Origin: Thermoleophilia bacterium
Lineage (GTDB): Bacteria; Actinomycetota; Thermoleophilia; Gaiellales; F1-60-MAGs149
Assembly: GCA_016462095.1 (NCBI GenBank)
Contig: JAEMTW010000104.1
Coordinates: forward strand, 1-6,659
DNA: 6,659 nucleotides
Direction: 5' to 3'
The notes beneath the pieces were generated by a model. That model had not been told where the DNA came from, did not search any database, and was given only the letters and a program-made list of their open reading frames with translations. Each line of letters starts with the position of its first letter. Position 1 is the stretch's first letter. Made by a program: the position numbers and the translations under genes. Shown here in pieces: positions 1-5,246 of the stretch.

Positions 1-30
1 GGACATGACAAACCGGGGTTTGTGGTGTCC
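1..30. repeat. 30-nt palindromic repeat, copy 1 (hybrid arms)
   Basis: Left arm GGACATGACA and right arm TGTGGTGTCC flank a centre AAACCGGGGTTT. Of the 14 arm positions, 12 form Watson-Crick pairs and one is a T-G wobble; the only mismatch is G7/G24. The imperfect pairs (positions 6-7 with 24-25) arise because the left arm carries TG while the right arm carries GG. Related 30-nt units lie at 75-104 and 133-162, and a partial one sits at the right edge. The unit begins at the first base of the window, so it may extend further left. Confidence 0.8.
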
Positions 31-60
31 CCCTAGAAAGCTGCGCCGATCAGACTAGGG
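31..60. repeat. Short inverted repeat between palindrome copies
   Basis: CCCTAG (31-36) is repeated inverted as CTAGGG (55-60) with 18 nt between. A TTTT run lies at 65-68. It could be a weak terminator-like hairpin for a gene left of the window, or merely spacer between repeat copies. Six-base arms are short, so chance is possible. Confidence 0.3.
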
Positions 61-72
61 ATGCTTTTGGAG

Positions 73-106
73 GGGGACATGACAAACCCCGGTTTGTCAT
101 GTCCCC
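73..106. repeat. Palindromic repeat, copy 2 (perfect)
   Basis: This is a perfect inverted repeat with 16-bp arms (73-88 and 91-106) around a CC centre. The core unit 75-104 is 30 nt, as in copies 1 and 3, with arms GGACATGACA and TGTCATGTCC. It is the only copy in which both arms are of the same type (TG pairing with CA). The ATG at 99 that would open the longest upstream reading frame lies inside its right arm, which argues against that start being used. It could form a strong hairpin in RNA or a cruciform/protein site in DNA. Confidence 0.88.
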
Positions 107-132
107 TCAGCCCGAGCGAATGGGCCGCACGC

Positions 133-162
133 GGACACCACATCCGCGCGGTTGTCATGTCC
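133..162. repeat. 30-nt palindromic repeat, copy 3 (hybrid arms)
   Basis: Left arm GGACACCACA, centre containing the self-complementary CCGCGCGG (144-151), right arm TGTCATGTCC. Length is again exactly 30 nt. The unpaired positions are 6-7 with 24-25, the same places as in copy 1, plus one T-T pair. Here the left arm carries CC and the right arm CA, the reciprocal of copy 1 (TG with GG). The centre differs from copies 1 and 2, so arms are conserved and centres are not. Confidence 0.75.
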
Positions 163-308
163 TCCCCAACGAGGTGATGCCTCCCCGATCACAAACCGCT
201 GATACCGTAGGAGGACGTCAAGCGCTGCCGGCGAACTTCGTCGGCGTCCCGCTGGATGCGCCCGCTCTGGAATTACCTCGAGCAGGCTCTCTGCTCGAAT
301 GGAGTTTC
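163..308 (+). promoter_or_regulatory. Leader of the helicase gene with hairpin at the RBS
   Basis: No gene is supported here. The stretch contains a possible -10 element TACCGT (203-208), which would place transcription start near 215 and give a leader of about 94 nt; no convincing -35 is visible. Just before the ribosome-binding site GGAG (301-304) is a perfect hairpin of 8 bp with a 5-nt loop (278-298, arms TCGAGCAG and CTGCTCGA). It ends two bases before GGAG, so folding could affect ribosome access. A leader with structure would fit the habit of cold-regulated DEAD-box genes in other bacteria, but regulation here is inferred only. Confidence 0.4.
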
Positions 309-1745
309 ATGACTAGTTCGTTTATTGACCTCGGCGTGCCCGCCGACCTTGCAGCCGTGCTGGCGCGCAAGGGAATCGAGTCGCCGTTCCCGATCCAGAC
401 TGCGACCGTTCCGGACGCAATCGCGGGTCGCGACGTGACTGGCCGAGCCCCCACGGGCTCCGGCAAGACGATCGCTTTCGGCCTCGCCGTTGCCGCTCGT
501 GTGCCTGCCGCCAAGCCGGGCCGTCCCACCGCCCTCATCCTCGCGCCAACCCGCGAGCTTGCCGATCAGATCCGCCGTGAGGTGGAGCCGCTCGCCGAAG
601 CCCGTGGCCGTAAGGTCGCTGCCGTCTACGGCGGCACTGGCTACGGCGCGCAGATCAACGCGCTTCGTCGTGGCGTTGACGTCCTCGTCGCCTGCCCCGG
701 CCGGCTCGAGGATCTGATCCAGCGTCGCAACGTCAACCTCGGCGATGTCAGCATCGTCGTGATCGACGAGGCCGACCGCATGGCCGACATGGGCTTCCTG
801 CCCGTCGTCCGTCGCATCCTCGATCAGGCTCAGCCGAATCGTCAGACGCTGCTCTTCTCCGCCACGCTTGACGGCGAGGTCGAGAAGGTTGCTCGTCAGT
901 ACCAGAACGACCCGGTGCGTCATGAGGTCGAAGCCGAGTCCAACTCGGTCGGCGACGTCAACCACCTGTTCTGGAAGATCAAGCCCGATGATCGCCTCGA
1001 GGTCCTGATCGACCTCGTGTTGCGCAGCGGCACTGTGATCGCGTTCTGCCGCACGCGGCATGGCGTCGATCGCCTCGCCAAGAAGCTGACTCAGGCGGGC
1101 GTTGGTGCAGCCAACCTCCACGGTGGACGCTCGCAGTCCCAGCGCGAGAGCGCATTGCGCGCCTTCACGACGGGCCGCATGCCGGTCCTCGTTGCGACGG
1201 ACGTCGCAGCCCGCGGCATCCACGTCGACCAGGTTGCTTGTGTCGTGCACTTCGATCCCCCCGCCGATAGTTCCGACTACGTGCATCGCTCGGGCCGCAC
1301 CGGCCGTGCGGGCGAGGACGGTCTCGTCGTGTCGTTCGTCGGCAAGGCCGATGAGCATCCGGTGCGCAAGATCATCAGCCAGCTGAAGAGGCGTGAAGAG
1401 ATTGGCCGCGTCGACCTTGACGCGATTGGTGAGGTCAAGCAGGTCCGTGTTGATCACAAGCGCCCGACGACCGACGAGCGTCAGCCCGTCAAAGCCGAGC
1501 GCCCCAATCACCACGAGCGTGCCGAGCGCCCCGAGCGCACGGAGCGCGTCGAGCGCCCCGCCCGCAGCGAGCGCCCGACCCGCCAGGAGCACGAGGATCG
1601 CTCCAAGCGTGAGCACACCAAGCATCAGCAGTCGAATCGCTCGGTGCACGAGACGGGGACGCCGAAGCCGGCTACCCCGAGTGCCAAGAGTCATGAGGCG
1701 GCCAAGCCGCGTCACAAGCGTCGTAATCGCAAAATCGGCGTCTAG
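309..1745 (+). CDS. DEAD-box ATP-dependent RNA helicase with charged C-terminal tail
   Basis: A 478-residue RhlE/DeaD-like helicase expected to unwind or remodel RNA (ribosome assembly, mRNA turnover, cold adaptation). All family motifs are visible: Q motif with FPIQ (27-30), motif I APTGSGKT (47-54), PTRELA (80-85), CPGR (129-132), DEAD (153-156), SAT (185-187), ATDVAARG (296-303) and HRSGRTGRAG (326-335). Residues from about 375 to the end form a disordered, highly charged tail rich in ERPxR-type units and ending in a basic cluster, typical of RNA-binding tails. The frame is open back to an ATG at 99, but that ATG lies in a palindromic repeat and the extra 70 residues look unlike a helicase. 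ATG 309 has GGAG four bases upstream and starts directly at the F..LGV..Q motif region. Motif Ib has Cys where Thr is usual. Exact paralogue (RhlE, DeaD or CsdA) cannot be fixed. Confidence 0.96.
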   Translation: MTSSFIDLGVPADLAAVLARKGIESPFPIQTATVPDAIAGRDVTGRAPTGSGKTIAFGLAVAARVPAAKPGRPTALILAPTRELADQIRREVEPLAEARGRKVAAVYGGTGYGAQINALRRGVDVLVACPGRLEDLIQRRNVNLGDVSIVVIDEADRMADMGFLPVVRRILDQAQPNRQTLLFSATLDGEVEKVARQYQNDPVRHEVEAESNSVGDVNHLFWKIKPDDRLEVLIDLVLRSGTVIAFCRTRHGVDRLAKKLTQAGVGAANLHGGRSQSQRESALRAFTTGRMPVLVATDVAARGIHVDQVACVVHFDPPADSSDYVHRSGRTGRAGEDGLVVSFVGKADEHPVRKIISQLKRREEIGRVDLDAIGEVKQVRVDHKRPTTDERQPVKAERPNHHERAERPERTERVERPARSERPTRQEHEDRSKREHTKHQQSNRSVHETGTPKPATPSAKSHEAAKPRHKRRNRKIGV

Positions 1746-1756
1746 GTCTAAGCGTT

Positions 1757-1782
1757 GCGGTTCGGGCTCCGGCCCGGACCGC
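1757..1782. terminator. Bidirectional hairpin terminator between convergent genes
   Basis: An 11-bp, GC-rich stem (1757-1767 with 1772-1782, one G-U pair) and a TCCG tetraloop fill most of the 39-bp gap between the helicase stop (1743-1745) and the channel stop (1785-1787). On the + strand it is followed by GTTT. It is placed to end both transcripts. The U-tract is short, so efficiency is uncertain. Confidence 0.7.
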
Positions 1783-1784
1783 GT

Positions 1785-2558
1785 TTAGGCCTCTGGCTGA
1801 TCGTCGGACGTCGAGTCGTCCGACTTGATGCGGTGGGGCAACGTATCGCGGGTCCGGCCAAGGTTGGCCACGATCATCGCGAGGAACGTGACGAGATAGA
1901 GCTGACCGATCAGCCCCTCGGCAACCGCGCTAAAGCGCCCGGCAGTCAGAGCAGGCGTAAAATCGCCGTACCCAATCGTCACGAGCGTGATGAATGAGAA
2001 GTACAGGAACGTCGCGACAGATTGTGGTCCCTGCACGAAAAATGGCTCGCTCGAGAACGTCGCCAAGGTCAGGTTGAGGTAGGTAAACAAGAGGCCGATC
2101 AGCAAGTAGACACTGATTGCGTTGACGACGACAGTCATGTTGATCACGCGCGCCCGGGCGATGCGACCGAACATCCGCAGGATCACACCCGCTGTCAGTA
2201 AGACGCAAAACAACGTCGTGATGCCGCGACCATCGTCGGAGTTATCCGCGCGGGACAGCACGCCCACCGACGCCAGCACTGCGACCACGAGGACAGGCCC
2301 GGCGATGATCATCACGCGCTTAAAGTGCGGCCGCTGGATGTGTGAGGTCACCACGATCTGAAACAGCAGGACCAGCAGCACGAGTGCGAGTACGTGCGTG
2401 ATCAGCGACTGATCGCCGATCGCTAACAGCATGAATGAGGTAAACGACAAGAACGGTGCCACGAAGACCTGATCGTCACGCGTCAGCTTGTGCCACTGGC
2501 GTTTCGAAACCTCACTGTCGCGCTCAAGCTCATGTTCAAGACGGTGTTTGTCGCTCAC
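1785..2558 (-). CDS. Six-helix potassium channel (Ion_trans_2/Kch type), no RCK domain
   Basis: A 257-residue membrane protein with the K+ selectivity filter TIGYGD at residues 194-199 (nt 1962-1979). Hydrophobic segments at about 33-48, 52-71, 82-101, 113-129, 140-165 and 210-233, with the pore loop between the last two, give a six-helix channel with cytoplasmic charged ends. An Arg-rich stretch follows helix four (R128, R132, R135, R137), but it is not a clean every-third-residue voltage sensor. The protein stops soon after the last helix, so there is no RCK/TrkA-N ligand domain as in E. coli Kch. The start is GTG, immediately next to the TAG of the upstream Rieske gene (TAGGTG); there is no clear Shine-Dalgarno, so translation is probably coupled to that gene. 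The next in-frame Met (43) would cut the first helix. It conducts K+ by family knowledge; gating is unknown. Confidence 0.9.
   Translation of the reverse strand: MSDKHRLEHELERDSEVSKRQWHKLTRDDQVFVAPFLSFTSFMLLAIGDQSLITHVLALVLLVLLFQIVVTSHIQRPHFKRVMIIAGPVLVVAVLASVGVLSRADNSDDGRGITTLFCVLLTAGVILRMFGRIARARVINMTVVVNAISVYLLIGLLFTYLNLTLATFSSEPFFVQGPQSVATFLYFSFITLVTIGYGDFTPALTAGRFSAVAEGLIGQLYLVTFLAMIVANLGRTRDTLPHRIKSDDSTSDDQPEA
1803..1824. repeat. Inverted repeat inside the channel gene 3' end
   Basis: Arms GTCGGACG (1803-1810) and CGTCCGAC (1817-1824) are perfect 8-bp complements with a 6-nt loop. They lie in the last codons of the channel gene and encode the acidic SDDSTSDD-like tail, so the symmetry may be a by-product of the repeated peptide or a second structure near the terminator at 1757-1782. 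Confidence 0.4.
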
Positions 2559-3836
2559 CTACGTCTGCTCGCTGCGGTCGCGGGGGCCAAACATGCGCAC
2601 CGTCTCCTCGTCGTCACCGGGCGGCACACCTGGCACGCCAAGCAGACGGTCAATCAGCATGTTCTGGAAGCGGTGGCATGAATCCTCGAAGCGGTAACAC
2701 ATGCGCCCGCCTTCGTAGGCAGGGTTACGTAGCCCGTCCTGCACCCGTTCGACGATGCCGATGTCTTCCTTGTTGACCTCGTCCCAGAAGTTCATCAGCG
2801 AGTCGATCTCGGCCTCGGAGTCCGTGCTCTGGGCAATCGATTCGGGGTGCGTCAGGAGATACACAACCTCGGCAGTTCGGCCTGGGCCATCCGGCACGGC
2901 CAGGAGCAGCACGACGTGGTTTGCCATCACGTTGATGGCGACGTTGGGGAACAGCCAGATAAACCGCGCGGCCTCAGCGTCTTGGCCCTGAACGAAGGTG
3001 ACGGGCGGGAGTCCCTTCCAACCACCGTCGTCCGTGTTGGCGGCAATCGGCCACGTGCAGAAGCCGACGTACATGCCGGCACCCTGCCAGCGGTAGTGCG
3101 AGTCCATCGGCGAGATCTTGACCAGCCCGGGGTGGACCCACGGCAGGTGGTAGTACTCCATAAAGTTCTCGCCGATCAACTTCCAGTCAGCGTTGATGTC
3201 GTACTCGACCCGGCGCGCCAAGCGATATTCGTCGAGGCGATACCCAGCGAGCTGCTCGACGAGGTCGCCGAGTTCGTGCTCGATCGATGGCGTGTCGGGG
3301 TCGAGGCAGACGAAGACGAGACAGCCCCACTCAGCAACCCGGACCGGGTGCAGGCCCATCTCAGCGATATCGAAGGCCTTGATGTCGGCCATGTCGAAGG
3401 CCGCACGCTGATCGACGGGCACGTCGCTCTCGGGCGTAAACAGCGGTGTACCGAGGCAGGTGCCATCGAGGTCGTAGGCCCAGGCGTGGTACGGGCAGGA
3501 GAAGAAGCGCTTGACCTTGCCCGTGCCCTCACACAGCCGCGCGCCACGATGGCGACAGACGTTGTGGTGCGCGCGCAGCTCGCCGGCCTGGTTGCGCGTG
3601 ACGATAATCGAGCGGCCTGCTACCTCGACGACGAGGAACTGGCCGGGCTCACGCACCTCATCTGGCACACAGACCGGAACCCAGCTCTTGGCGAACACGC
3701 GCTCCTGCTCGAGCGCATGGAACTCGGGCGACACGTAGGCGTCGGGGATCAGCGTCGAGGCAAAGTCGACGGGCAGCCGCGTCTTGGCGTACGTCTCCTC
3801 GCGCAGAAAGGCGTCGGCGGGCAGAGGGCGTTTCAT
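2559..3836 (-). CDS. Rieske non-heme iron oxygenase, alpha subunit (CntA/GbcA-like)
   Basis: A 425-residue oxygenase subunit that should use electrons from a separate reductase to hydroxylate or dealkylate a small organic substrate in the cytoplasm. The N-terminal Rieske [2Fe-2S] motif is C94-x-H96, then 17 residues, then C114-x2-H117. The catalytic domain has ENFMEYYH..WVH: H230 and H235 as iron ligands, with D358 in NKEDIG as likely third ligand. Three residues before H230, where naphthalene dioxygenase has the bridging Asp, there is Glu (E227), as in carnitine monooxygenase CntA and related quaternary-amine oxygenases. This makes a betaine, carnitine or choline-type substrate plausible, but not proven. 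No ferredoxin or reductase gene is in the window. ATG 3836 lacks a clear RBS but has a -10-like TACGAT placed for a nearly leaderless message. The stop abuts the downstream channel gene. Length is normal for the family. Confidence 0.93.
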   Translation of the reverse strand: MKRPLPADAFLREETYAKTRLPVDFASTLIPDAYVSPEFHALEQERVFAKSWVPVCVPDEVREPGQFLVVEVAGRSIIVTRNQAGELRAHHNVCRHRGARLCEGTGKVKRFFSCPYHAWAYDLDGTCLGTPLFTPESDVPVDQRAAFDMADIKAFDIAEMGLHPVRVAEWGCLVFVCLDPDTPSIEHELGDLVEQLAGYRLDEYRLARRVEYDINADWKLIGENFMEYYHLPWVHPGLVKISPMDSHYRWQGAGMYVGFCTWPIAANTDDGGWKGLPPVTFVQGQDAEAARFIWLFPNVAINVMANHVVLLLAVPDGPGRTAEVVYLLTHPESIAQSTDSEAEIDSLMNFWDEVNKEDIGIVERVQDGLRNPAYEGGRMCYRFEDSCHRFQNMLIDRLLGVPGVPPGDDEETVRMFGPRDRSEQT

Positions 3837-3844
3837 CTGTCGGG

Positions 3845-3850
3845 ATCGTA
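3845..3850 (-). promoter_or_regulatory. -10 element for the Rieske-channel operon
   Basis: Read on the minus strand this is TACGAT, matching the TAnnnT -10 pattern. Its spacing predicts a start at A3838, leaving a 2-nt leader (AG) before ATG 3836. No good -35 is visible. A near-leaderless message explains the missing ribosome-binding site. It lies in a 70-bp region shared with the divergent thiolase promoter. Confidence 0.5.
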
Positions 3851-3894
3851 CCGCCCGGCCGGGTCTGGCGCGATCGATGGGCGCAGAGAATCGC

Positions 3895-3900
3895 TAGGCT
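3895..3900 (+). promoter_or_regulatory. -10 element for a leaderless thiolase message
   Basis: TAGGCT fits TAnnnT and lies exactly at -12 to -7 relative to the A of ATG 3907, the spacing expected if transcription starts on the first base of the start codon. There is no proper Shine-Dalgarno upstream of that ATG, only an AGG within the -10 itself. No -35 match is evident. Confidence 0.5.
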
Positions 3901-3906
3901 CCCCCA

Positions 3907-5079
3907 ATGGACGCCTTCATCGTCGATGCCGTACGCACACCGTTTGGCAAGAATCGTGGTGGTCTCAGTGGCCTGCGCGTAGACGACCTGGCGGCGATTC
4001 CACTCCGCGCGCTGGTTGAGCGGCACCCCGAGCTCGATCCGGCAGCGATTGCTGAGGTCTTGCTGGGCGACACCAATCAGGCGGGTGAAGACAATCGCAA
4101 TGTGGCACGGATGGCGCTCTTGCTGGCGGGTCTGCCAGTCTCGGTGCCCGGTGTCACGGTCAATCGCCTCTGCGGTTCGGGTGGCGAGGCGATTCTGCAG
4201 GGCTCGCGGATGGTGCGCTGTGGCGATGCCGAGGTCGTGATTGCGGGTGGTGTCGAGGGCATGAGCCGCGCGCCCTTTATCTTGCAGAAGCCCGACGAGG
4301 CGCTGCCGCGAGACATGAAGCTGCACGGGACCGCTGTGGGTTGGCGCATGGTCAACCCCGCATTTTCGGACGAGTGGACGCTGTCGTTGGGTGCGGCGAC
4401 GGAGCAGGTGGCCGCACGGCTGGGCATCACCCGCGACGAGATGGACGCTTGGGCATTGCGCAGCCACACACGAGCCGCCGCGGCGTGGGCGGCTGGTCTC
4501 CATGCCGACCATGTCTTGGAGGTCGAGGGCGTCACGCGCGACGAGAGCATTCGGCCCGACACAAGTGCGGAGTCGCTGGCTGGGCTTAAGCCCGCGTTTA
4601 GTCGCGACGGCACGATCACGGCGGGCAACTCCTCGCCGATCAACGATGGTGCACTCGCGATGTTGATCGCGAGTGAGGCGGCCTGTGCGTCGCACGATTG
4701 GACGCCGCTTGCTCGCATTGGCGCCAGCGCCACGGTTGGCGTTGAGCCGCAAGATTTTGGCTACGCACCGATCCCCGCTATCCGTGCGGTGCTCAATCGT
4801 GCGGGCCTCACCGTCGAGCAGGTCGATGTCTGGGAGTTGCAGGAGGCCTTTGCTGCCGTCCCACTCGCTGTCATGCGCGAGTTGCCCGGTATCCCAGAGG
4901 AGCGCGTCAATGTCCACGGCGGCGCAATCGCCTACGGCCACCCACTTGGCGCATCAGCCCCGCGGCTGATTCTCGACTGCGTGCGCGAACTGAAGCGTCG
5001 TGGTGGCGGCATCGGTGTCGTCGCGGTCTGTATTGGCGTCGGCCTTGGCCAGGCGCTCGTGCTGCACGTCGACGCCTAG
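3907..5079 (+). CDS. Thiolase (acetyl-CoA acyltransferase) with altered active-site motif
   Basis: A 390-residue, normal-length thiolase that should cleave or form beta-ketoacyl-CoA by a two-step Cys mechanism. The nucleophile is C89 in NRLCGSG, the catalytic His is H345 in AYGHPLGAS, and the second Cys is C375 in CIGVGLG. The start (DAFIVDAVRTPFGK) and the NRLCGSG and GWRMVNP segments recall beta-ketoadipyl-CoA and fatty-acid thiolases (PcaF/FadA/AtoB group). Odd points: the near-universal NEAF is QEAF (Q312, codon CAG 4840-4842); the usual CIGGG loop is CIGVG; and the MGxTAE loop reads LGAATE. These suggest a divergent subfamily with special substrate or reduced activity. ATG 3907 has no Shine-Dalgarno but a well-placed -10 for leaderless expression. 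The gene is divergent from the Rieske operon; a shared catabolic role is possible but not shown by sequence. Confidence 0.93.
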   Translation: MDAFIVDAVRTPFGKNRGGLSGLRVDDLAAIPLRALVERHPELDPAAIAEVLLGDTNQAGEDNRNVARMALLLAGLPVSVPGVTVNRLCGSGGEAILQGSRMVRCGDAEVVIAGGVEGMSRAPFILQKPDEALPRDMKLHGTAVGWRMVNPAFSDEWTLSLGAATEQVAARLGITRDEMDAWALRSHTRAAAAWAAGLHADHVLEVEGVTRDESIRPDTSAESLAGLKPAFSRDGTITAGNSSPINDGALAMLIASEAACASHDWTPLARIGASATVGVEPQDFGYAPIPAIRAVLNRAGLTVEQVDVWELQEAFAAVPLAVMRELPGIPEERVNVHGGAIAYGHPLGASAPRLILDCVRELKRRGGGIGVVAVCIGVGLGQALVLHVDA

Positions 5080-5100
5080 CCACCACCGCGATGACTCGCC

Positions 5101-5135
5101 AATGTCCAGATCGTGCCTGACCCCTTCCGGACACC
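5101..5135. repeat. 35-nt palindromic repeat, diverged tandem copy
   Basis: This unit starts 22 nt after the thiolase stop and is followed without a gap by a second 35-nt unit (5136-5170). The two agree at 27 of 35 positions by direct comparison; most differences are in the left inner arm (5111-5118), so this copy pairs poorly inside while keeping the TGTCC (5103-5107) and GGACA (5129-5133) ends. Confidence 0.75.
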
Positions 5136-5170
5136 AATGTCCAGAAGGGGTCAGACCCCTTCTGGACATT
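5136..5170. repeat. 35-nt perfect palindrome, likely also a terminator
   Basis: A perfect inverted repeat with 17-nt arms around A5153; as RNA it can form a 16-bp stem with a CAG triloop. The inner part is GGGGTCAGACCCC (5147-5159) and the outer part TGTCCAGA/TCTGGACA. It ends in ATTT, so it may terminate the thiolase transcript. It is a tandem partner of 5101-5135. Motifs built on GGGGTCAGACCCC are, as I recall, dispersed in many bacterial genomes; their function is not settled. Confidence 0.85.
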
Positions 5171-5193
5171 TACTCCAGCGACAGATGCGAATT

Positions 5194-5209
5194 GCGGGTA
5201 GCATCCCGC
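5194..5209 (+). promoter_or_regulatory. -10 element inside a symmetric repeat, trpB2 promoter
   Basis: TAGCAT (5199-5204) fits the TAnnnT -10 pattern and predicts a start at A5211, giving a 36-nt leader before ATG 5247. It is flanked exactly by GCGGG (5194-5198) and CCCGC (5205-5209), so the -10 is the centre of a perfect 5-bp inverted repeat. This could be an operator covering the -10, or chance. No clear -35 is visible. Confidence 0.4.
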
Positions 5210-5214
5210 CACTA

Positions 5215-5242
5215 CCGGCGTTGCCGGATTTCCGCGAGAGGA
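5215..5242 (+). promoter_or_regulatory. trpB2 leader hairpin and ribosome-binding site
   Basis: CCGGC (5215-5219) and GCCGG (5223-5227) form a small hairpin in the predicted leader. It is followed by GAGAGGA (5236-5242), a good Shine-Dalgarno four bases before ATG 5247. There is no leader peptide with Trp codons and no T-box-like feature, so tryptophan attenuation is not indicated. Confidence 0.5.
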
Positions 5243-5246
5243 CACC

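Noticed and set aside
1..162. CRISPR-like array
   Set aside because: Units are palindromes with variable centres and unequal spacers (44 and 28 nt), with only three copies and no cas gene.
61..177. 38-codon frame starting at ATG 61
   Set aside because: It is a translation through two palindromic repeats, with no RBS upstream of ATG 61 and no recognisable protein feature.
209..214. Perfect AGGAGG Shine-Dalgarno
   Set aside because: No ATG, GTG or TTG at usable distance downstream, so it does not mark a gene.
99..308. 70-residue N-terminal extension of the helicase from ATG 99 (or 44 residues from ATG 177)
   Set aside because: ATG 99 is within the right arm of a perfect palindrome, the frame runs through another repeat copy, and the residues resemble no helicase sequence. 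ATG 309 has an RBS and begins at the usual family N-terminus.
273..1715. 480-codon antisense frame opposite the helicase
   Set aside because: Lies wholly against a helicase with every motif intact; long antisense frames are common in high-GC codon usage, and its protein is low-complexity and unlike any family I know.
2847..4019. 390-codon + strand frame opposite the Rieske gene, and a 427-codon minus frame (3658-4941) opposite the thiolase
   Set aside because: Both overlap well-supported genes and cross their promoter region; compositional shadows.
1785..5079. Single catabolic cluster of oxygenase, channel and thiolase
   Set aside because: The thiolase is divergent and no reductase, CoA ligase or transporter is present; shared pathway cannot be claimed from this window.
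5171..5246. Tryptophan attenuator or T-box before trpB2
   Set aside because: No leader peptide with Trp codons and no T-box sequence; only small hairpins.
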